In this document: positions 1-8,912 of the stretch, piece after piece
Numbering within the stretch: the stretch's first letter is position 1
Layout: every line of letters starts with the position of its first letter
Source: CAVXNB01 sp963763085
Lineage (GTDB): Bacteria > Actinomycetota > Acidimicrobiia > Acidimicrobiales > Bog-793
NCBI GenBank assembly: GCA_963763085.1
Contig: CAVXNB010000004.1
Coordinates: 1,054,001-1,118,000 of the forward strand
Reading direction: 5' to 3'
Length of the DNA: 64,000 bases
Notes under the pieces: generated by a model
The model's database searches: none
Seen by the model: only the letters and a program-made list of their open reading frames with translations
Told to the model about the DNA's origin: nothing
Program-made: the position numbers and the translations under genes

Positions 1-1133
1 GCCTGCGCACCGAGGTGTACGCCGTCGTCGAGCGGTTCCACGACGGCCTCGCCGACATCGAGAACTTCTTCCGGTCCCGCTCGAGCGCGATGGGGCCGGA
101 CTCGCTGGCGCTCTCGGACCACCTTTTCTGCTGGATCGACGACGCCGCGATCTCGCACCTGTTCGACGTGGCAGCTGGGATCGACTCGCCGGTCCTCGGC
201 GAGGGCGAGATCCTGCGCCAGGTGCGCAGCGCGGCGGAGCTGGCCCAGAGGGAGCAGGCCGCCGGGCCGATCCTTGGTCCGCTGTTCCGGCACGCGGTCG
301 AGGCGGGCAAGCGAGCTCGCTCCGAGACCGCTATCGCGCAGGGGACGACGTCGCTCGCCCACGCCGCAGTCGCGCTGGCGGCCGACCAGCTCGAAGGCGG
401 GTTCGCGGGCCGGTCCGTGCTCGTGATCGGGGCCGGTCAGATGGGAGCGGGGTTCTCCAAGGCGCTCGCGCAGCCGGACGGTCTGGCGCCGGCTCGCGTC
501 GTGGTCGCGAACCGCTCCGCCGGGCGGGCGGCGGCGATCGCGGAGCAAGCCGGTGCCCAGGCGGTCGGCCTCTCTGACCTGGACGATGAGCTTGCCCGGG
601 CCGACGTCGTGCTCACTTCGACGACGGCGTCGGAGGTGGTTCTCGATGCCGCCCGCGTCGGTCGGACGATGCAGTCGCGGCCCCGCCAGCCTCTGCTCGT
701 GGTCGACGTCGCCGTCCCGCGCGACGTCGACCCCGCCGTCGCCCGTCTCGACGGCGTCCGGCTGCTCGACGTGGAGGACGTGCGGCGCTTCGCGGAGGCG
801 CAGATGGCGACGCGCCGCCGTGAGATCCCGGTCGTGCAGGCGGTTCTCGCTCAGGAGCTCGACCGGTACCGGGTCCTGTCGGCGGGGCGGTCGGCCGCCC
901 CGGTCGTGGCGGCGCTGCGGGCCCGAGCAGAGTCGATCCGGCGCGCGGAGCTCGACCGCCATCGTGCCCGCCTCGACGCGCTCGACCCCGAGGCCCGCCA
1001 GATCGTCGAATCCGTCACCCAGCGCACGATCGCCAAACTCCTCCACGAGCCGACCGTGCGCCTGAAGGACGCGGCGGGCTCGCCCCGCGGGGAACGTCTC
1101 GCCGAGGCCATGCGCAGCCTGTTCGACCTCTAG
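1..1133 (+). CDS. hemA: Glutamyl-tRNA reductase (5' truncated by window edge)
   Basis: Reduces glutamyl-tRNA(Glu) with NADPH to glutamate-1-semialdehyde, the first committed step of C5-pathway heme synthesis. The reading frame is open from base 3, so the N-terminus, including the catalytic Cys, lies outside the window and 376 residues are visible. The stretch SPVLGEGEILRQV near base 190 matches the catalytic-domain signature, VIGAGQMG near base 425 is the NADPH-binding glycine motif, and the C-terminal helical dimerisation domain is intact. It is followed 9 bp later by hemC, and the order hemA-hemC-cobA/hemD-hemB-hemL supports the call. The product is normally passed directly to HemL, encoded at the other end of this cluster. 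Confidence 0.95.
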   Translation, partial: LRTEVYAVVERFHDGLADIENFFRSRSSAMGPDSLALSDHLFCWIDDAAISHLFDVAAGIDSPVLGEGEILRQVRSAAELAQREQAAGPILGPLFRHAVEAGKRARSETAIAQGTTSLAHAAVALAADQLEGGFAGRSVLVIGAGQMGAGFSKALAQPDGLAPARVVVANRSAGRAAAIAEQAGAQAVGLSDLDDELARADVVLTSTTASEVVLDAARVGRTMQSRPRQPLLVVDVAVPRDVDPAVARLDGVRLLDVEDVRRFAEAQMATRRREIPVVQAVLAQELDRYRVLSAGRSAAPVVAALRARAESIRRAELDRHRARLDALDPEARQIVESVTQRTIAKLLHEPTVRLKDAAGSPRGERLAEAMRSLFDL

Positions 1134-1142
1134 GGCACGCCG

Positions 1143-2075
1143 GTGCTGACGCTCCGGGTCGCCACCCGTGGCAGCCCGCTCGCGCTCGCTCAGGCCGGGC
1201 TCGTGGCCGACGCGCTGGCCGTGGCCACCGCCGCTGGTGCCGGCGATCGGAGGGTGACGACCGAGCTCGTGCTCGTCGAGACGGCCGGGGACCGGCGCCG
1301 GGACCTGCCGATCGGCGAGGTCGGAGGCCAGGGCGTCTTCGTGAAGGAAGTCGAGCAGGCCCTGCTCGACGGTCGGGCCGACGTGGCCGTCCACTCCGCC
1401 AAGGACCTGCCGTCCACCTCGGCGACCGACGAGCTCGAGATCGTCGCGGTGCCCGGACGGGCCGATCCGAGGGACGCGCTCGTGGGCCTCGGCCTCTCCG
1501 AGCTCGGCCCCGGCGCCCGTGTCGCCACCGGCGCGGCGAGAAGGCGGGCGCAGCTGGCGTGGCTGAGGCCGGACCTCCGTTTCGAGGAGCTGAGGGGGAA
1601 CGTCGGGACCCGGCTCGACAAGGTCCCGGCGGCGGGGGCCGTCGTCGTTGCCTTCGCCGCCCTCGAGCGTCTCGGGCTCACCGGGCTGGCGGCGGAGCTG
1701 CTCTCCACCTCGACAATGCTCCCGCAGGTCGGTCAAGGCGCGCTCGCGGTCCAGTGCCGCGCCGCCGACGCGGCGACAGCGGCGGCGGTCCGCTCGATCG
1801 ACGACGTCGCCGCCCACCGCTGCCTCGACGCCGAACGGGCGTTCCTGGGCGAGCTCGGAGGCAGCTGTGACCTGCCGGTCGGTGCCTACGCCAGGGGCGG
1901 ACCGGGCGGTGCGATCGAACTGGAAGGCCTCATCGCCAGCCTCGACGGCGTGGTCCTGCTCCGGCGGACGATGAGCGGGCCGGAGCCGCTCGAGCTCGGC
2001 CGGGAGCTGGCACGCGAGATGCGCGACCGCTGCGGGGGCGAGGAGATCCTCTCAGGGACCGGTGGAACGCCGTGA
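1143..2075 (+). CDS. hemC: Porphobilinogen deaminase (hydroxymethylbilane synthase)
   Basis: Polymerises four porphobilinogen molecules to hydroxymethylbilane using a covalently bound dipyrromethane cofactor. The 310-residue product has the usual length. It starts with the typical TLRVATRGSPLALAQA segment, contains HSAKDLP in the catalytic cleft, and has the cofactor-attachment cysteine in GGSCDLPVGAYA around residue 242. The GTG start at 1143 is chosen because the conserved N-terminus begins right after it. Its TGA overlaps the GTG of cobA/hemD by 4 bp, so translational coupling is likely. Confidence 0.95.
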   Translation: MLTLRVATRGSPLALAQAGLVADALAVATAAGAGDRRVTTELVLVETAGDRRRDLPIGEVGGQGVFVKEVEQALLDGRADVAVHSAKDLPSTSATDELEIVAVPGRADPRDALVGLGLSELGPGARVATGAARRRAQLAWLRPDLRFEELRGNVGTRLDKVPAAGAVVVAFAALERLGLTGLAAELLSTSTMLPQVGQGALAVQCRAADAATAAAVRSIDDVAAHRCLDAERAFLGELGGSCDLPVGAYARGGPGGAIELEGLIASLDGVVLLRRTMSGPEPLELGRELAREMRDRCGGEEILSGTGGTP

Positions 2076-3562
2076 CGGTCTACCTCGTCGGAGCCGGGCC
2101 TGGCGATCCCAAGCTGGTGACCGTGCGGGGCGCCGAGCTGCTGTCGCGGGCGAGCGCCGTCGTCTTCGACCGGCTCGTCGACCCCCGGCTGGTGTCCCTT
2201 GCTCCGGCGGGCGCCGAGCTGGTCGACGTCGGCAAGCGGGCCGGCGACAGCGGCTCCGCCGACCAGGAGGCGATCAACGAGCTCCTGGTTGATCTCGCCC
2301 GCCGCCACGAGGTGGTCGTCCGGCTCAAGGGTGGCGACCCGTTCGTCTTCGGGCGAGGCGGCGAGGAGGCGCTCGCCGTCCGGGCCGCCGGCCTCGACTT
2401 CGAGGTCGTGGCCGGCGTCTCGGCCGCAACCGGAGTACTCACCGCCGCCGGCGTCCCGGTCACCCACCGCGGCGTCGCCGCCAGCTTCACCGTCGTCACC
2501 GGCCATGCCGCAGGCGGCGAGCCGGCCGCGGCGGACTGGGAGTCGCTGGCCTCGCTCGGAGGCACGCTCGTGGTGCTCATGGGCGTCGCCCACCGCGGCG
2601 AGATCGCGGACCGGCTCATCGCCGCCGGCCGGCCGCCCGCTACCCCGGTCGCAGTCATCGAGCGTGGCACCGTTCCCGGCCAGCGCACGGTGCGCACCAC
2701 ACTCGAGCGCCTCGGCGCCGTGCCCGTGGCGAGCCCGGCCACGATCGTGATAGGCGAGGTGGCCGCGCTCGACCTGTCCTGGTCCGAGGACCGACCCCTG
2801 TCCGGCTGGCGGATTCTCGTCACGCGTGCCCGCTCCCAGGCCTCCGCTCTGGTCGAGCGGCTCGCAGCCGCCGGGGCGTGGCCGGTCGAGCTGCCGGTGA
2901 TCGCGGTCGCCGACGCCGCCGACGGTGGGGCGGCGCTCGATCTGGCGATGTCACGGGTCGACCGCTACGACTGGATCGTCTTCACGTCGGTGAACGCCGT
3001 GGAGCGGTCCTGGCGGCACTTGCGCGACGCCCGTTCGCTCGGCCGGACCAAGGTGGCGGCGATCGGGGACGGCACCGCTGCCGCGCTCGCCGAGAGGGGG
3101 GTCGTCGCCGACCTCCTTCCCGACCGTTTCGTCGCCGAGTCGCTCGTCGCCGCGTTCCCGGAGCCGTCCGAGCGGGGGACGGGATCGGCCCTGTTGCCTA
3201 GCGCGGCGGGAGCGAGGGCGGTCCTGGCCGCGGGACTGCGCGAGAAGGGCTGGCGCGTCGACGTGGTCGAGGCCTACCGGACGGTCCGACCCGCGCCTGG
3301 TGACGCCGCGTCCGCAGCCCTCGACGGCGCAGACGCTGTCACGTTCACGTCGTCGTCGACGGTGACGGGCTTCCTGGAGGTCGCCGGTGCAAAACGGGTG
3401 CCCGCCGTCGTCGCCTGCATCGGGCCAGTCACGGCCCAGACTGCGAGGGAGGCCGGCCTCCGGGTCGACGTCGTGGCACCGGTCCACACCGTCGACGGGC
3501 TCGTCGCAGCGCTCGTTGCCTGGGCGGAGCACCACAGGGGCGGGCCGCAAGCGCCCCGATAG
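2072..3562 (+). CDS. cobA-hemD: Uroporphyrinogen-III C-methyltransferase / uroporphyrinogen-III synthase fusion
   Basis: A 496-residue two-domain enzyme. Residues 1 to about 245 are a SAM-dependent uroporphyrinogen-III methyltransferase (VGAGPGDPKLVT at the N-terminus, GGDPFVFGRGGEE, and the GVPVTHRG region), which makes precorrin-2 for siroheme and cobalamin. Residues about 248-490 are uroporphyrinogen-III synthase (ILVTRARSQA, DWIVFTSVNAVE, then a weakly conserved alpha/beta repeat), which cyclises the HemC product. The fusion is known in actinobacteria and places the branch-point step beside the enzyme supplying its substrate. No frame break is seen. It overlaps hemC by 4 bp and ends 9 bp before hemB. 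Confidence 0.93.
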   Translation: MTVYLVGAGPGDPKLVTVRGAELLSRASAVVFDRLVDPRLVSLAPAGAELVDVGKRAGDSGSADQEAINELLVDLARRHEVVVRLKGGDPFVFGRGGEEALAVRAAGLDFEVVAGVSAATGVLTAAGVPVTHRGVAASFTVVTGHAAGGEPAAADWESLASLGGTLVVLMGVAHRGEIADRLIAAGRPPATPVAVIERGTVPGQRTVRTTLERLGAVPVASPATIVIGEVAALDLSWSEDRPLSGWRILVTRARSQASALVERLAAAGAWPVELPVIAVADAADGGAALDLAMSRVDRYDWIVFTSVNAVERSWRHLRDARSLGRTKVAAIGDGTAAALAERGVVADLLPDRFVAESLVAAFPEPSERGTGSALLPSAAGARAVLAAGLREKGWRVDVVEAYRTVRPAPGDAASAALDGADAVTFTSSSTVTGFLEVAGAKRVPAVVACIGPVTAQTAREAGLRVDVVAPVHTVDGLVAALVAWAEHHRGGPQAPR

Positions 3563-3571
3563 GCTCCGATC

Positions 3572-4556
3572 GTGCCGTTTCCTGCCCGCCGCCTCCGCCG
3601 CCTCCGCCGGCTGCCCGCGATGCGCCGCCTCGTGGCCGAATCGTCCCTCGGCGTCGACGACCTCGTCGCGCCGCTGTTCGTGCGTGAGGGGATCGACTCC
3701 CCGGTGCCGATCCCGTCGCTCCCCGGCGTCGTCCAGCACACGGTCGCCTCGCTCGTAGCTCGAGGCAAAGAGGTTGGCCTCGCTCGGCATCCCGGCCCTC
3801 GTCCTGTTCGGCGTGCCCACAGCGAAGGACTCAGTCGGGTCGGGCGCCTCGGACCCCGACGGAATCGTCCAGGTCGCGCTCGGAGAGCTGCGCACCGCGC
3901 TCGGCGACGAGCTGCTGCTGATGGCCGATCTGTGCCTTGACGAGTACACCGACCATGGGCATTGCGGGGTCCTGGACCAGCACGGCGAGGTCGACAACGA
4001 TCTCACCCTCGTCCGCTACGGCGAGGTGGCGGTCGCGCAGGCCCGCGCCGGCGCCCACCTCGTGGCGCCGAGCGGGATGATGGACGGCCAGGTCGGAGCG
4101 ATCCGGGCGGCGCTGGACGGCTCAGGTCACGACGACGTCGGGATCCTCGCCTACGCGGCGAAGTACGCCTCGGCGCTCTACGGGCCGTTTCGGGACGCGG
4201 TCGACGTGACGATCGCCGGGGGCGGTGACCGGAAGGGTTACCAGCAGGACCCGCGCAACCGGAGGGAGGCGATCGAGGAGGTCCGGCTCGACGTCGAAGA
4301 AGGCGCCGACCTCGTCATGGTGAAGCCGGCGCTCGCCTACCTCGACGTCATCGCCGCCGTGCGGGCGGCCGTCGACGTCCCGGTCGCCGCCTACCACGTG
4401 AGCGGCGAGTACGCCATGGTGGCGGCGGCCGCCGAGCGCGGCTGGCTGGACCGGGAGGCCGTGGCGCTCGAGCACCTCGGGGCGATCAAGCGGGCCGGCG
4501 CGGACGTGATCCTGACCTACTTCGCGGCCGAGGTGGCCGAGGCGCTCGGTGGCTGA
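3572..4556 (+). CDS. hemB: Delta-aminolevulinic acid dehydratase (porphobilinogen synthase), one frame break
   Basis: Condenses two 5-aminolevulinate molecules to porphobilinogen. The frame breaks once near 3772-3776: residues up to VARGKE are in one frame and ASLGIPALVLFGVP continues in the +1 frame. Removing one base restores a 327-residue protein of normal length. The metal-site segment reads DLCLDEYTDHGHCG, keeping two of the three cysteines of the zinc-type site with Asp at the middle one, as I recall for other actinobacteria. The two Schiff-base lysines are in YAAKYASALYGPF and VMVKPALAYLD. The GTG start at 3572 fits the family N-terminus. The break is most likely a sequence error. Confidence 0.9.
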
Positions 4557-5970
4557 CGACGCCCCGCCGGTCGTCTCGACGGCCGGCCGGCGGAGCGAGG
4601 AGCTCTTCGCCGAGGCCTGTCGCGTGATCCCCGGCGGCGTCGACTCGCCCGTGCGCGCCTTCGGCTCGGTCGGCGGTTCGCCCTACTTCGTCGCCCGGGC
4701 GGAAGGGGCCTACGTCGAGGACGTCGACGGCCGGCGGTTGCTCGACTACGTCCAGTCCTGGGGAGCGTCCATCCTCGGGCATGCCCACCCCGCCGTGCTG
4801 GAGGCGATCGGCGCCGCCGCGGCACGCGGCACGACTTACGGCGCCCCGACCGAGGGCGAGGTCCGCCTGGCCGAAGTGATCACTCTGGCCGTCGGTGGGT
4901 GCGAGCAGGTGAGGCTCGTTTCTTCGGGGACCGAGGCCGCGATGACGGTCGTCCGGCTCGCTCGCGGAGCCACCGGACGCGAGCGAGTCGTCAAGTTCGC
5001 CGGCTGCTATCACGGCCACTCCGACGCATTGCTCGCCGGCGGCGGGAGCGGTGTCGCGACCCTCGGGCTTCCCGGCTCGGCCGGCGTGCCGGCGAGTGCC
5101 GTCGCGGCGACGGTCGTCGCGCCCTTCAACGAGGTCCCGGAGATCGACGAGTCCGTGGCCTGCGTGATCGTCGAGCCGGTGGCCGCGAACATGGGGCTCG
5201 TCGCCCCCGAGGCCGGGTTCCTCGAGGGGCTGCGCGCCGCGTGCGACCGTGCGGGCGCGCTCTTGATCTTCGACGAGGTGATCACGGGCTTCCGTCTCGG
5301 ACGCGGCGGCGCCACTGCGGCGGTCGGGGTGCAGCCGGACCTGTGGTGCTTCGGGAAGGTGATCGGCGGCGGGCTGCCGCTCGCCGCGCTCGGGGGCCCA
5401 CGCGACCTCATGTCGCAGCTCGCTCCGGAAGGGCCCGTCTACCAGGCAGGCACCCTTTCGGGCAATCCCCTCGCGACCGCGGCCGGGCTCGCCGTCCTGG
5501 AGCGGCTGCCGGACGAGGCCTACGGCGAGCTCGAGAGCCGCGTCCGGCGGCTCGCCGCCGGGCTGGAGGAAGTGATCGGCTCAGCCGGGCTCGCCGTCCA
5601 GGTGCCCGTCTTCGGCACGCTCTGCTCGCTGTTCTTCACCGACGACACCGTTCGCGACTACGACGGGGCGCGGCGGGCCGCCTCGTCCGGGCTCTACGCC
5701 CCGTTCTTCCGTGCAATGCTCGCCCGCGGGATCGCGTTGGCGCCGAGCCCGTACGAGGTCGCCTTCGTGTCGCTGGCCCATTCCCAGGCCGATGTCGACC
5801 GCACCATCGAGGCTGCCGCCGGCGCCGCGCTCGAGGTCGCCGCCGGCGCCGTTGCGGCCGGCGAGGACGTCCGGGCGGCCGGCGGTGCCGGGACCCCGGC
5901 GGGGAGGTCGGGGCGGCCGGCGGGGAGGTCGGGGCTCAGCTCTCCGGGATCTGACGCGCCAGGGCCGTGA
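4549..5970 (+). CDS. hemL: Glutamate-1-semialdehyde 2,1-aminomutase
   Basis: PLP enzyme that converts glutamate-1-semialdehyde to 5-aminolevulinate. PVRAFGSVGGSP near the N-terminus, FDEVITGFRLGRGG, and the PLP-binding lysine in CFGKVIGGG (about residue 269) are all present. The 473 residues exceed the usual ~430 because of a Gly/Ala-rich tail of about 40 residues encoded by a duplicated 18-bp unit (5896-5913 and 5917-5934). The last 35 bp overlap the 3' end of the convergent reductase gene, so the tail could be read-through of a lost stop. It overlaps hemB by 8 bp. Confidence 0.93.
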   Translation: MADDAPPVVSTAGRRSEELFAEACRVIPGGVDSPVRAFGSVGGSPYFVARAEGAYVEDVDGRRLLDYVQSWGASILGHAHPAVLEAIGAAAARGTTYGAPTEGEVRLAEVITLAVGGCEQVRLVSSGTEAAMTVVRLARGATGRERVVKFAGCYHGHSDALLAGGGSGVATLGLPGSAGVPASAVAATVVAPFNEVPEIDESVACVIVEPVAANMGLVAPEAGFLEGLRAACDRAGALLIFDEVITGFRLGRGGATAAVGVQPDLWCFGKVIGGGLPLAALGGPRDLMSQLAPEGPVYQAGTLSGNPLATAAGLAVLERLPDEAYGELESRVRRLAAGLEEVIGSAGLAVQVPVFGTLCSLFFTDDTVRDYDGARRAASSGLYAPFFRAMLARGIALAPSPYEVAFVSLAHSQADVDRTIEAAAGAALEVAAGAVAAGEDVRAAGGAGTPAGRSGRPAGRSGLSSPGSDAPGP

Positions 5971-7285
5971 TGGCCCGGTAGGCGGCCTCGGCCGGTCCGA
6001 CCTCGTCGGGCCGCAGGTAGTTCCCCATGATCCGCAGCAGCCATTCCATGAGGCTGCGGCTGTACATGCCCGTGTTGACACAGACCCGCATCAAGCCGGG
6101 ACGCGAGATCACCGTGATGAAGGCGCGGGCCACCCGGTAGTAGAGCCCGTAGATGTCCTCGAGGGACTGCTCGTAGCGGCCGAGCAGACGCGGGTCGCGC
6201 GCTGCGAGCGCGTCCGAGACGGCGGCGGCAGCGAGCCGGCCGGTCTCGTAGGCGTAAGCGATGCCCTCGCCGTTGAAGGGGTTGATTGTGCCGGCGGCGT
6301 CGCCGGCGGCGATGCAGTCCGGTCCGACCCGCGGGCCGACGGCGAGGCCCATGGGCAGGCGGCCACCGGTGGGTGCACCGCACGAGGTCTCGGCGTCGAG
6401 GCACCACGATGCCGGCGCCTGGGCCACGAACGCCTCCATGAGCTTTGTCGTGTTGACGTGCTTCCAGCGGTCCTGGGTCGAGAGCAGGCCGACGCCGACG
6501 TTCACCCGACCGTCCCCGAGCGGGAAGATCCAGCCGTATCCCGGCACGACTTTGCCGTCGGCGTCGCGGATGTCGAGAAACGAGTCGATGTACGCCTCGG
6601 CATGCCTCGGAGACCGGTAATAGCCGCGCAGCGCCATGCCCTGTGGCCAGTCCCGGTTGCGCCCCGTGCCGAGCGCGCGCCCGAACCTCGACAGTGACCC
6701 GTCGGCCACGATGACGTAGCGGGCGCGGACCTCGGTCGTGGTCCCGCGCGGTCCGTCGGCGACGATGGCACCGCCGGCGCGGCGCAGAGGCTGGCCCCGC
6801 GGCACCGGCGACGGCTCGCGCGGCGAGTCCGGCGAACTGGCGGCGGACAACGGCGACACGGCCTCGGCACCCTGCCAGACGACGGCGCCCGCCTTCTCGG
6901 CCCGGGCCGCGACGAGGCCGTCGAGGTCGGCTCGCGTGATGACGTAGCCGTGCGCGGGCAGGTCGCCGAGCTGCGGCCAGTTCATGGCGATCGAACGCCC
7001 GTATGCGTTCGCGCGCAGACCCACGTAGCGGTGGTACGGCGCCAGGTCGTCGGCGAGGCCCATTTCCTCGAGCTGGTGGACCGAGCGAGGCGTGAGGCCG
7101 TCGCCGCAGGTCTTCTCCCGTGGGAAGGTCTTCTTCTCGACGACGAGCACGTCGATGCCGGAGGTCGCGAGCCAGTACGCGGCCGACGCACCGGTGGGGC
7201 CGCCGCCGACGACGAGCACGTCGCACTCGTACCGGTCCGGGCGCGGAGGCTGGAGCTCGGCCGCGATGCCGTTCGAGGGGGCCAT
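5936..7285 (-). CDS. Geranylgeranyl reductase family flavoprotein (possible menaquinone reductase)
   Basis: FAD-dependent reductase of 449 residues that saturates isoprenoid double bonds. The N-terminus has the dinucleotide-binding motif VLVVGGGPTGASAAYWLA, followed by VVEKKTFPREKTCGDGLTP, a stretch characteristic of this family. GDAAGTINPFNGEGI is the second FAD motif. In mycobacteria a relative (MenJ) partly saturates the menaquinone side chain. The position next to complex I, which reduces menaquinone in this phylum, makes that substrate plausible here, but geranylgeranyl lipids or chlorin-type substrates cannot be excluded. It is divergent from nuoA and convergent with hemL. Confidence 0.85.
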   Translation of the reverse strand: MAPSNGIAAELQPPRPDRYECDVLVVGGGPTGASAAYWLATSGIDVLVVEKKTFPREKTCGDGLTPRSVHQLEEMGLADDLAPYHRYVGLRANAYGRSIAMNWPQLGDLPAHGYVITRADLDGLVAARAEKAGAVVWQGAEAVSPLSAASSPDSPREPSPVPRGQPLRRAGGAIVADGPRGTTTEVRARYVIVADGSLSRFGRALGTGRNRDWPQGMALRGYYRSPRHAEAYIDSFLDIRDADGKVVPGYGWIFPLGDGRVNVGVGLLSTQDRWKHVNTTKLMEAFVAQAPASWCLDAETSCGAPTGGRLPMGLAVGPRVGPDCIAAGDAAGTINPFNGEGIAYAYETGRLAAAAVSDALAARDPRLLGRYEQSLEDIYGLYYRVARAFITVISRPGLMRVCVNTGMYSRSLMEWLLRIMGNYLRPDEVGPAEAAYRAITALARQIPES

Positions 7286-7297
7286 GCGAGCATGATA
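7286..7297 (-). promoter_or_regulatory. Candidate leaderless -10 element of the reductase gene
   Basis: On the minus strand TATCAT (7297-7292) ends six bases before the ATG at 7285, so transcription would begin at or next to the start codon. No Shine-Dalgarno sequence precedes this ATG. Leaderless mRNAs are common in actinobacteria. No convincing -35 box was found. Confidence 0.4.
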
Positions 7298-7367
7298 GGG
7301 GGCGGTGCCGGCGGGTCGCCTGATGTGCTCGCGCCGGAGCGTGCGTGGTAGAACCGATTTGCGACCT

Positions 7368-7823
7368 ATGGGCAGCCTCGACAGCTATCTCCCCATCTTT
7401 TTCATGCTGGTGCTCGGTATCGCGTTCGCGAGCCTCTCGTTCATCGCGTCCAGGATGCTGTCCCCGCAGCGCCCGACCTCGGCCAAGGAGGCGCCGTACG
7501 AGTGCGGCATCGTGCCGACCCACGAGCCGGCTCGGCGCTTTCCAGTCCGGTTCTACCTGGTCGCGATGATCTTCGTCGTGGTCGACATCGAGATCGTCTT
7601 CCTCTTCCCGTGGGCAGTGGATGCCCAGAGCCTGGGACGATTCGGCCTCGTCGAGATCATCGTGTTCGCCGCCACGGTGTTCGTCCCGCTCGTCTATCTC
7701 GTCGCCAACGGCGCCCTCGACTGGGGGCCGATGAAGCGGGTCCGCCCGATCGAGCCGGAGTCCGGCCGCACGAGCTCCACGACGGTCCGGCGTGTTGGCC
7801 CGTCGAGCGGCGAAGCCGCGTAG
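7368..7823 (+). CDS. nuoA: NADH-quinone oxidoreductase subunit A
   Basis: Membrane-arm subunit of respiratory complex I, 151 residues with three predicted membrane helices (near residues 8-30, 65-85 and 93-113). The segment PYECGIVP between helices 1 and 2 is the conserved loop near the quinone cavity. The ATG at 7368 has no good ribosome-binding site; TAGAAC at 7349-7354 could be a -10 element, giving a very short leader. It heads a complete nuoA-N operon. Confidence 0.92.
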   Translation: MGSLDSYLPIFFMLVLGIAFASLSFIASRMLSPQRPTSAKEAPYECGIVPTHEPARRFPVRFYLVAMIFVVVDIEIVFLFPWAVDAQSLGRFGLVEIIVFAATVFVPLVYLVANGALDWGPMKRVRPIEPESGRTSSTTVRRVGPSSGEAA

Positions 7824-7839
7824 ACGAGGCGCGAGCGGC

Positions 7840-8415
7840 GTGGGCCTCGAAGACCTCAATCACAACTTCCTCACCGGCTCCCTCGAGGAGCTGGTCAAGT
7901 GGGCTCGGCGCTCGAGCGTCTGGCCGGCGACGTTCGGCCTTGCCTGTTGCGCCATCGAGATGATGGCGGCCGGGGCGGCTGACTTCGACTTGGCACGTTT
8001 CGGTATGGAGGTCTTCCGCGGCTCGCCTCGCCAGGCCGACCTGATGATCGTCGCCGGCCGCGTGTCCCAGAAGATGGCGCCGGTGCTGAGGCAGGTCTAC
8101 GACCAGATGGTCGAGCCGAAGTGGGTCATCTCCATGGGCGTCTGCGCGTCGACGGGCGGCATGTTCAACAACTACGCCATCGTCCAGGGCGTCGACCAGA
8201 TCGTTCCGGTCGACGTCTACGCGCCGGGGTGCCCGCCGAACCCGCAGACGCTCATCCACGCCATCCTCACGCTGCACGAGAAGATCCGGCGCGGCGAGCT
8301 CACCCAGCGGCGCCCGGGAGAGACGGGCGCCGGCATCGACCTCGCCTCCGAGCCCGTCCCTGCCGGTTGGGTCCCTCCGCCGTCGGGCGCCGTCAACGTG
8401 GGGCGACCGCGCTGA
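7840..8415 (+). CDS. nuoB: NADH-quinone oxidoreductase subunit B
   Basis: Carries the terminal iron-sulfur cluster N2, which passes electrons to quinone. The tandem cysteines in GLACCAIEMMA, the cysteine in GVCASTGGMF and the one in YAPGCPPNP provide the four ligands. The GTG at 7840 gives 191 residues beginning just before the conserved NHNFLTGSLE segment; an upstream start at 7792 would overlap nuoA and add 16 basic residues. Its TGA shares a base with the nuoC ATG. Confidence 0.94.
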   Translation: MGLEDLNHNFLTGSLEELVKWARRSSVWPATFGLACCAIEMMAAGAADFDLARFGMEVFRGSPRQADLMIVAGRVSQKMAPVLRQVYDQMVEPKWVISMGVCASTGGMFNNYAIVQGVDQIVPVDVYAPGCPPNPQTLIHAILTLHEKIRRGELTQRRPGETGAGIDLASEPVPAGWVPPPSGAVNVGRPR

Positions 8416-8912
8416 TGGCAACCGAGGCCCCGAGCCCCATCGCCGCGTCCGGGGTCGCCCAGGACGATGCCCGCGGTCAGCAGGTGCTCCACGTCACCCG
8501 GGAGCGTTACCTCGAGGCGACCGAACGGCTCCGCGAGAGCGGCTATGAGATGTGTGCTGATCTGTGCGCCGTCGACTACCTGCGCCATTTCGACCGCCCG
8601 CTGCCCGAGGGGACGACGGCCGAGCGCTTCGAGATCGTCGTCAACCTTCTCTCCCTCGAGCACCACAGGCGGGTGCGCCTTCGCGTGCAAGTCCCCGAGA
8701 GCGACCCCGTCGTCCCGTCGCTGTTCCATCTCTACCCCGGTACCGAGAACATGGAGCGGGAGGCGTTCGACATGTACGGGCTGCGTTTCGAGGGGCATCC
8801 GGACCTCACGAGGATCCTGATGCCGGAGGACTGGGAGGGTCACCCGCTTCGCAAGGACTACTCGGTCGGACGCGTGCCGGTTCAGTTCAAGGAAGCGCCG
8901 GGTCCACGTTGA
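8415..8912 (+). CDS. nuoC: NADH-quinone oxidoreductase subunit C
   Basis: Peripheral-arm 30-kDa-type subunit, 165 residues, no frame break. The signature NMEREAFDMYGLRFEGHPDLTRILMPEDWEGHPLRKDY is split here as EREAFDMYG and EGHPLRKDY, both typical. It contacts NuoD and shapes the quinone-reducing module. The ATG overlaps the nuoB stop (TGATG) and its stop overlaps the TTG of nuoD. Confidence 0.93.
   Translation: MATEAPSPIAASGVAQDDARGQQVLHVTRERYLEATERLRESGYEMCADLCAVDYLRHFDRPLPEGTTAERFEIVVNLLSLEHHRRVRLRVQVPESDPVVPSLFHLYPGTENMEREAFDMYGLRFEGHPDLTRILMPEDWEGHPLRKDYSVGRVPVQFKEAPGPR

Noticed and set aside
4549..5970. HemL tail as an added functional domain
   Set aside because: It is only ~40 Gly/Ala/Arg residues produced by an 18-bp duplication and overlaps the convergent gene's end.
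5694..7859. 721-codon minus-strand frame overlapping the reductase in another frame
   Set aside because: Its translation is low-complexity Arg/Ala/Gly; the real reductase reading frame with FAD motifs lies within it.
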